A stretch of DNA of 64,000 bases, from contig NW_026570246.1 of NCBI RefSeq assembly GCF_019649055.1, positions 372,001 to 436,000 on the forward strand, read 5' to 3'. This document shows, piece by piece, positions 57,593-64,000 of the stretch. Position 1 is the first letter of the stretch, and the number at the start of each line of letters is the position of its first letter. The stretch is from Paramacrobiotus metropolitanus. Taxonomy: Eukaryota; Tardigrada; Eutardigrada; Parachela; Macrobiotidae. Below the pieces are notes generated by a model. That model had not been told where the DNA came from. It made no database searches and saw only the letters and a program-made list of their open reading frames with translations. A program made the position numbers and the translations under genes.

Positions 57593-60500
57593 CGTGGATT
57601 TCCACCAGCAACCACCGTGTCGTATGTAATAAATTTATGAAACACTTCGTCGAACGGCAAGCGCTGACTCAATGCACGATAAGCCGGTCCAAGGATGTGT
57701 CTGTAAAAAAAGACCAGCCATATAACTTTGCCTTTTGTTTTTGCCAAATGTACCGAAAAACGAGGAAAATCTACTACAAAACAACATCGTGCATCGTTCG
57801 AACCGGTCGCAAGTTCGATAGCAGGGTTGCTACAGGCTACGTGTCTACGTACAAGCGTGCTGATCAGACTACTGTGATCGAAAACGAGAACGATATTCGA
57901 GAGGATCCGCTGGCCACCTCACATGAAACCCAATTAACAAGCCCACTTAATGAATGCTACCTGCTTCGCTGCTCGTGATATCTGAATAAGCAAAAACAAA
58001 TTACTTCCCTCCGACTTGTGACATGCGAAATCCTAGCTGCCCAATTAAATGACAAACATTCTGCACATCATCACGAGATTTTTAAATATTCTCCAGCTGC
58101 CTTAATCAACAAACTGCACGGTCATATTTGGAAACCCGCGAAATATTCCAAACTTGAGTCAGCGTTATTCACACTGCGCATCGCCATTGATTTCACGATT
58201 CACTCCGACGTCACTGCAGCTAAATCAAATCAAGCGTTTATTAGGCTAACCTTTACGTAAAGTGCCAACTGGTAGTCTGTCGGCTCCGTCCGTAAAGTGC
58301 AATTTAAACTCGTTCACTGTCGGTCCACAAAAGCATCACGAGATTTCGTTTGCCAGTTACCAAACCGCATTTCACGGCCGGTGTTGAAATGCTCGAGCAC
58401 AAAAGCATGTTCAACTTGGTGAACGGGCCGGGGAACTATTGATGGTAAGAGAAAAAGACCGACGAAATCTATCAGCGGTAATTGATTGGGTGCTTATCGT
58501 CTGCAAAGAACTCCATACAACCCGCTGAAAATCGATCAGACGCACACACCCTTCGTTAACTGAAAGCCTACAGAACAGCTCAAGATTCGAGCTAATTGAA
58601 AAATCCAAGTTATCACTAAAAAATGCAACTGTTACGATATAAATTAGTCATGTGCGTAAACGCTGATCGTGAACAAAAAGCTATACATACCTAAGCGCAT
58701 GATTTCATAATAAAAAATGACAACATTGGAAACTGGGCATTACAGTGATTACATAAGCGGATCTTTGTGCTTTCGCCATCGTGATTATCACAAAAAATCT
58801 GCTTCCTTTACTGGCTTTACAAGCGGATCAGTTACCACACTGTTCAGTGCCACCGAATATGTTTGAGAAATCAGCAGCCTGCCTGCACTTCAAGCTGAAG
58901 TACTTGCGGAAGGAAATACAAAAGTTTAATGCAGAAATATGAATACTGTTTAAACTTTTCCCTGACATCGATATTGACAATTCTATTCGTACCGTAAACA
59001 AATCTCCGGAACGGAACAAGCTGAACAAATTCAACGTCACCAATCCAATACGCCCGCTGCCGTCGCAGTTAGAGCCGGAAGGAAGAAACAATACAACAAT
59101 CTAGGAAAACATAATATTATAATCATAACCTTTATTAAAGCCAGTGAAACCCCGCTAAACTTTTGAAAAGTTAAAACTGGATGAGTTCCGTATCGCCAAC
59201 ACTGCCCAACAGTGTGACTACTACGTTAACAGAAATCACCGAAATATCTGTTCAAGCCATTACCATTACGAATGCTGAGATATTTAAAATACATTAATAC
59301 CAACAATTTCTTTGAAATTTAACCATTTGGTTTTGGACTCCAAAAGTGACAAATTCTCAAAATTATACCTAAATCGTAGGCCTGCATTGAACTTTCGAAA
59401 ACCTATCTCCAAGCAGCTTACCTCGCACAAAGCCAGTAAATGGCGTAGACAACATCCACAGTCCAGTCTTCAAATTTCGTATAAGGCGACAAAGAAATGC
59501 CTTTCACTAACTATAAAAGCTTCAGAATTTGTAAGAAAAGAGCAAAATAATTTGAACGATCAGGTCCTTGAACTCACAACCAACAACGTGAAAACTGCGC
59601 AAAATGCAGGCGAGTACCGTAAAAATCTCCGTAGAACATTTGCAGCTAGCCAGACATGCTACTCTAGACATTTGCCGTTTACGGGTAGGACAGCACGCGG
59701 TAGCGTAAACCAGAGGAAATCTCCATTCATGTTTCTCAGCATGCGTACGTACAACAGCGCAGACGGCGAAGTGACGTGCCGTATTCCAAAGAGTCACTTC
59801 CGATTTCGGTATAGGCTGATGCAACACACAGCAAGTGACGTCGAGATCGACGTCTGGGGCGGTTGCCAATTATTTATTCCCACAGTTTCACACAAAAGTT
59901 GTCTAGTTTTATGTTTTTGTAACTTCAAGCACCAAATCATACGAATTACTGATTCATTGTGCAATAAAAAACGTTTTTGTTATGAGTTAACTTAAAATAA
60001 AAAGTTTTCTACTAACTTGCCCAAATAAAAAATTATTCCAGGACCGTTTATTTTATGTAACACGACGTTACACTAAACATAATATGAAAAACATATCTGT
60101 GTACAGAAAAATTTCCGATTTATCATTTTAACATACATTAGCATACATACATTTTAACATACATACATTTCCGATTTATCATTTTAACATACATTGTCGA
60201 TACGGTTTAAACTCTAAACTGCACACGAATATGAAACGGTGTGTACTGTGTAGCTCAGCAGCTGTTGATTCCATGCTGATTTTATTTTTAAAATTAGACG
60301 TTAAATGTCACTTAAAGTTTAAACAACCCTACAATAAGCTTTAAAAGCGTGATTGTGTGAGAATGTGAGCAAAGCTACAAATATCAAATATTACGAGAAC
60401 AGATTTCGTACTTTTATTGGTTCGGTTTTTGCAGTTTTACATGAGGTCAAAAACGTACGGAAACTTTCTACGTAGGATATACTTCTACAACTAATAAAGC

Positions 60501-60689
60501 TCTGTCCAGAAGTTTTTGTAAACAAATAAAAACCACAAATCCACCTAGGTCTACTCTGTAGTGTGGATCTGGATGCAAAAATCACAAGGTTAATAAAAGC
60601 ATCTGTGTTTGATTTGTGAAACTGGCATGCTGAGCGCAAGATATTTGACGAAATAAAAATAGTCAACCCTGAGCAAATTTAGTCGGAAG
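57593..60689. other. Intergenic, no supported gene
   Basis: It contains the upstream region of the Ser/Pro-rich gene and the 3' flank of SLC26. A 227-codon open frame at 59312-59995 has its first in-frame ATG only around codon 139 and matches nothing. Near 59770-59860 several TGACGT half-sites (AAGTGACGTG, AGTGACGTCG) cluster in a more GC-rich patch. A TCCGATTTATCATTTTAACA repeat pair lies at about 60113-60196. Confidence 0.4.
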
Positions 60690-63600
60690 TTAACCCATCG
60701 GTATGTTGTGGAGCGCTTCAAGGACACTGCGGACGAAGAACGGCGCCGGATCCAAGGTTGAAATTCCGGACAAGATCAGCACATCTCTGACGCTATCTGC
60801 AATGTACATATAAACAAGTCTTACAACCGGCAAGAGTTTATGTCCGTTTGCACGCTATCCGTAGTACGATTTTTATAAGACAACAGCTGGAATACCAGCG
60901 GATATGGCGTCACCATCGTCACGCCGTAATGCCGCTGTTACGTACGTCGTTTTACCATTTATATCACATTCTGTCCAAATAAATAAATTATGTATGAGTA
61001 CGTTGTACATAACAAAACAGATAATATATGTTTTGTTATGTACAACGTACTCATACCATAATTTATAAAATGTATACATGTATATGTATATATACATATA
61101 GATATATTGTAAATGTATATATTTATAGTATATGTATCATACATAAAACATAAAAAACTATAAAATAACCTATCACTCAGGTTTGTTAGCAAGATACATA
61201 ATATAGAAATTCTGTCAGTATATGAAATTTTTTGTGTATGTATCATGTATGTGTGTATAATATTAATTAATCACAATTTATATCTAAATACAAAATTTAT
61301 ATAGATATTACATTACTTATTCAGCTTAACTAGACAAGCTTTATTTATTTTATTAACCCATACTTTTGGCGACATAAAAAACAAATTAACATATATAATA
61401 ACAACTGAAATAACATTAACTATCCAATAAAATAAGCGCTTTTACTGTACCCGTGCATGCTGCAAACATGAGCTGCAGTCCCTTTTTTCCGCATTCCGCG
61501 GCCAGCTGTTTCATCTGCTCCGCACCCATGACGTCAACGAAGCTAATGGCACTGCAGTCGATGATGATGGCCCGCAGTGGATAGGGATGGCGTTCGTGAT
61601 CGGACAACAAGCTGGTCTGGGCGGCGTTCACTGTCCCATCGAGACGGATTGTGTGCACGTTGCCCCCTTCCGACAGCTCTTGTAGTTCCACGGCGTCGGC
61701 GTAATGCTCACCGTCGCCGGCAGTATTGCGCCGATGTAGAGTGTCGACGGGTTCCGGTGTGGTGGCCGGCTCCACTGTCTCGGCTGCAATTTCCCGTTTG
61801 ATCTTCTTGACGAAGCGCTCGGCGTTTCCGCTGTACAATGGTCCATACAGACGGACGATCTTAACACCCGGCATTTCGTCCACCTTAACATACAATCAGC
61901 ATAAAAAACACATAACTACCGCATACGCGCATACGCTACCTACAGCTACCGCATACGCGCTAAATGCTAACAATAAAAGCAGCAAATCCATATACAGTAA
62001 CGCTAACAAAATACACACTCAAATTGCTTTGGTTATGCCACATATATTAATTCTAATTAATAAACTTCACGCAAGCAGAAACCGATAGGAAGCAGCAATT
62101 GCATACAGGCTTGTAATAGCAATACGTACAAGTATATTTATATGCTAAGCATGGTGCATTTTGTGCAGAACTGATATCGTTTATTAGATAACTATAATCT
62201 TACGTAGTTCTTTGCGTAAAATTCTGACTTGACCGGTTGTATGTCATCTTTTGTTCCGCGAACACGACCCAGCCAGGCAACTTTCCCGTATTGCATACGG
62301 AAGGCGAAGGTCAATAGTGAATACAGAACCCCAATGGCCAGACCCAAATCCACATCTAACAGCAGAGTTCCCAGAAAGGTCACGATAAAAATTGACTGAA
62401 AAAAGAAGCCAATGCACATTCCGCAGGGAAGTATGAATGAGTAATGGTATAAAAATTGGCAGTGATTTCGTACCGCATCAATCAGGGAGATTTTCCATAG
62501 TCGCACAACATCTGTCACTTGCTTGAGCATCCCAATTAATGCCACCATAATCACAGAGCCCAGAACGGCACGAGGCAGTGGCTCGAGGTATTTTCCAAGA
62601 GCCACCAGGACAATTAATACGATTACAGCTGACACGTAGCTCACCACCTAAAATGTTCCAAAGCTATACACGGACTAAAACATGGGCATGAATTTCTCGT
62701 TCACACAAGTTAAATACGTATTTTCCATTTTAGACCGTTTGAAACTTATATAAAAAGCCACAAAGTAATCGGTTCACGGTAATCGGCTGCAAATTTGAAA
62801 AGTTTAGTTGATTACCGATGTAGAAATTCAACGACGAAACAAAATTACCAGTGTAATTTACGCACTGGTATTCTTAATGAGCAGTCACCTGAGTGGATCC
62901 ACCTACGGATTCTTGAACTGCACTACGCGCAAGCGCTCCCCGTCGCGGGGATGCTCCAGAAGAATGCACCGAACACGTTGGCCGCGCCGAGTGCAATTAA
63001 CTCCTGGTTGGCGTCGACCTTGTAATGGTGTTTACTAGAGAAGATCTTCGTCAACGAGATGAGAATGGCCGAGGCAACAATGGCCAGGCTGAAGCTACGG
63101 CCCAGTATTTCCGGTATAATCTTGTAGGATGGAACTTGCGGTGCCGGCAGCCCGGTGGGAATGCGACTGACCGTTGACACACCCCATCGACATGATAAGT
63201 CCAAATAATGCGAAGCCAGTGTTGCAAAAATTATCTGTAACGCAATCGACCAGCAAAATTAAAAGTGCTCTCATTAGCTGTATATATAAAATACAATACT
63301 ATCTGATTCGATTCGCAGAACAAAACCGATTGTATGATGATTCATGGCGATAACACAAACAATGGTCAACACACCCACACGGGCAGCCTCGACCTTACCA
63401 CTATCAGTTCAATAGGAAGTGGGATTTTTTATGATCTTCATGATACGAGGATTCTGATTAATGAACGTCCGGACCAAATACAGTATGGTGATGCAGATTA
63501 TGGAAACTATCAGCGTCGGAATATGGACGGTGGTGATTTGAGCGAAGAAGTCATAGTAAAACTGTAATTTTCAAAGGCCATGATTCAGCTTACGTAAGGG

Positions 63601-64000
63601 TATTTGGCTATACAAAAATGCAACACAATCAGAATTAAAGATATGCAGCAAAATTCACTTTTAGTATAAGCAACCATTGTGAGACTGCCACTGAATGGCA
63701 TAAGCAAAACTTTACGGATGCCAGTGAAATCTTAAATGCGAAGGTCCACAACGCCGTAAAATAAACCAAATTTCAACTGCAAAAATTTCCCAGACCTCCT
63801 GATTTCTGCTCTTTTATGCAAAGGACGTATAGTAAATTTGTATTTTTCTAGAGTGAGTAATTACAATGACACAGTTAAACCCACCAATACAAAATAGCAA
63901 GCATCCGTTTTACTACAACATTGCTTACGTAAATCAGCTTCAAGGGTCCATAGCGTTCATTCAATCCGCGCATCCCAAAAACTAATTTCACTTGACTGGT
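60690..64000 (-). CDS. SLC26/SulP anion transporter with STAS domain, 3' part (runs off right edge; two frameshifts)
   Basis: Eight exons are visible, upstream first: 63929-64000, 63399-63561, 62889-63234, 62474-62647, 62204-62395, 61883 down to 61451, and 60690-60796; the first continues past base 64000. They encode the second half of the SLC26 membrane domain: TSQVKLVFGMRG, PLKLIYFYYDFF, PTGLPAPQVPSYKIIPEIL, VDANQELIALGAANVFGAFF, AVQESVGGSTQ and EPLPRAVLGSVIMVALIGML. A C-terminal STAS domain follows (GVKIVRLYGPLYSGNAERF, AIIIDCSAISFVDVMGAEQM, SVRDVLILSGIS), with a variable insert of about 65 residues. Such proteins exchange Cl-, HCO3-, sulfate or oxalate at the plasma membrane; the subtype is not assignable. 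Exons 63399-63561 (A6 run) and 62889-63234 (TGCGCG) each contain one extra base that breaks the frame. Counting: seven exons are listed by coordinates above, and further 5' exons must lie outside. Confidence 0.92.
60993..61055. repeat. Perfect 27-bp inverted repeat (hairpin) in an SLC26 intron
   Basis: 60993-61019 (TATGAGTACGTTGTACATAA...) and 61029-61055 are exact reverse complements around a 9-base loop GATAATATA, in the last intron. Confidence 0.93.

Noticed and set aside
59312-59995. Open frame of 227 codons on the plus strand
   Set aside because: It begins without ATG, has its first ATG near codon 139, shows no family features or splice context, and overlaps an antisense frame of similar size. 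Probably a chance frame.
61416-61450. Stop codon at 61416 as the end of SLC26
   Set aside because: The reading TVKALILLDS runs into an intron. A GTACAG donor at 61450 and an acceptor at 60797 join in phase to SVRDVLILSG...ALHNIPMG, which completes the STAS domain.
61577-62088. Plus-strand frames of 74 and 120 codons
   Set aside because: They are antisense to the SLC26 STAS exon and the adjacent intron. No family features.

Overview
The window is animal nuclear DNA. Nearly every recognisable gene is cut into short exons by spliceosomal introns with GT-AG (and at least two GC-AG) ends, the protein families are metazoan (SMYD5, PRELID1, GLDC, LINES/LINS1, ZIP13, SLC26, CenH3, Ly6), and a U2 snRNA and a nuclear tRNA-Leu are present. 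Compact introns and rather divergent proteins suggest an invertebrate. A tardigrade-like or other ecdysozoan source is only a low-confidence guess. The exon structures below were built by hand from splice signals, reading phase and family conservation, without transcript data.

Layout. (1) 91-1576, minus: 5' part of a SMYD5 methyltransferase, running off the left edge. (2) 2145-9625, plus: five-exon short-chain dehydrogenase. Its 5.6-kb third intron is full of repeats and holds a nested deoxynucleoside-kinase fragment (3435-4019). (3) 10593-11152: a 560-bp inverted-repeat element flanked by TA. (4) 11685-12679, minus: a ten-cysteine Ly6-type GPI protein. (5) 14383-15752, minus: PRELID1. (6) 16766-22281, minus: glycine dehydrogenase in 14 exons. 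(7) about 23139-23333, minus: U2 snRNA. (8) 24654-40848, plus: a very large secreted cadherin-repeat protein of about 58 small exons. (9) 41367-42422, minus: a secreted precursor with two RRKR sites. (10) 43948-45381, plus: intron-less LINES homologue. (11) 46494-47990, plus: a CENP-A/CenH3 histone variant with a 225-residue tail. (12) 49531-53137, plus: a ZIP13 zinc transporter with an antisense tRNA-Leu(UAG) in an intron. (13) 53688-57592, minus: an unrecognised Ser/Pro-rich protein. (14) 60690-64000, minus: 3' part of an SLC26 anion transporter with a STAS domain, running off the right edge.

The genes do not form a pathway. This is an ordinary eukaryotic neighbourhood in which each gene has its own transcription unit. 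The most unusual content is the cadherin-like gene, built from about 21 modules, mostly as a phase-conserved triplet of exons with one recent two-module duplication; a set of four repeat modules that occur in all four left x right combinations around the dehydrogenase gene; the nested kinase fragment, cut exactly at a repeat boundary; and the CenH3.

A caution on sequence quality: single-base frameshifts break otherwise well-conserved exons in the dehydrogenase, the cadherin gene (two), SLC26 (two) and perhaps GLDC. Indel errors in the assembly are the simplest explanation.
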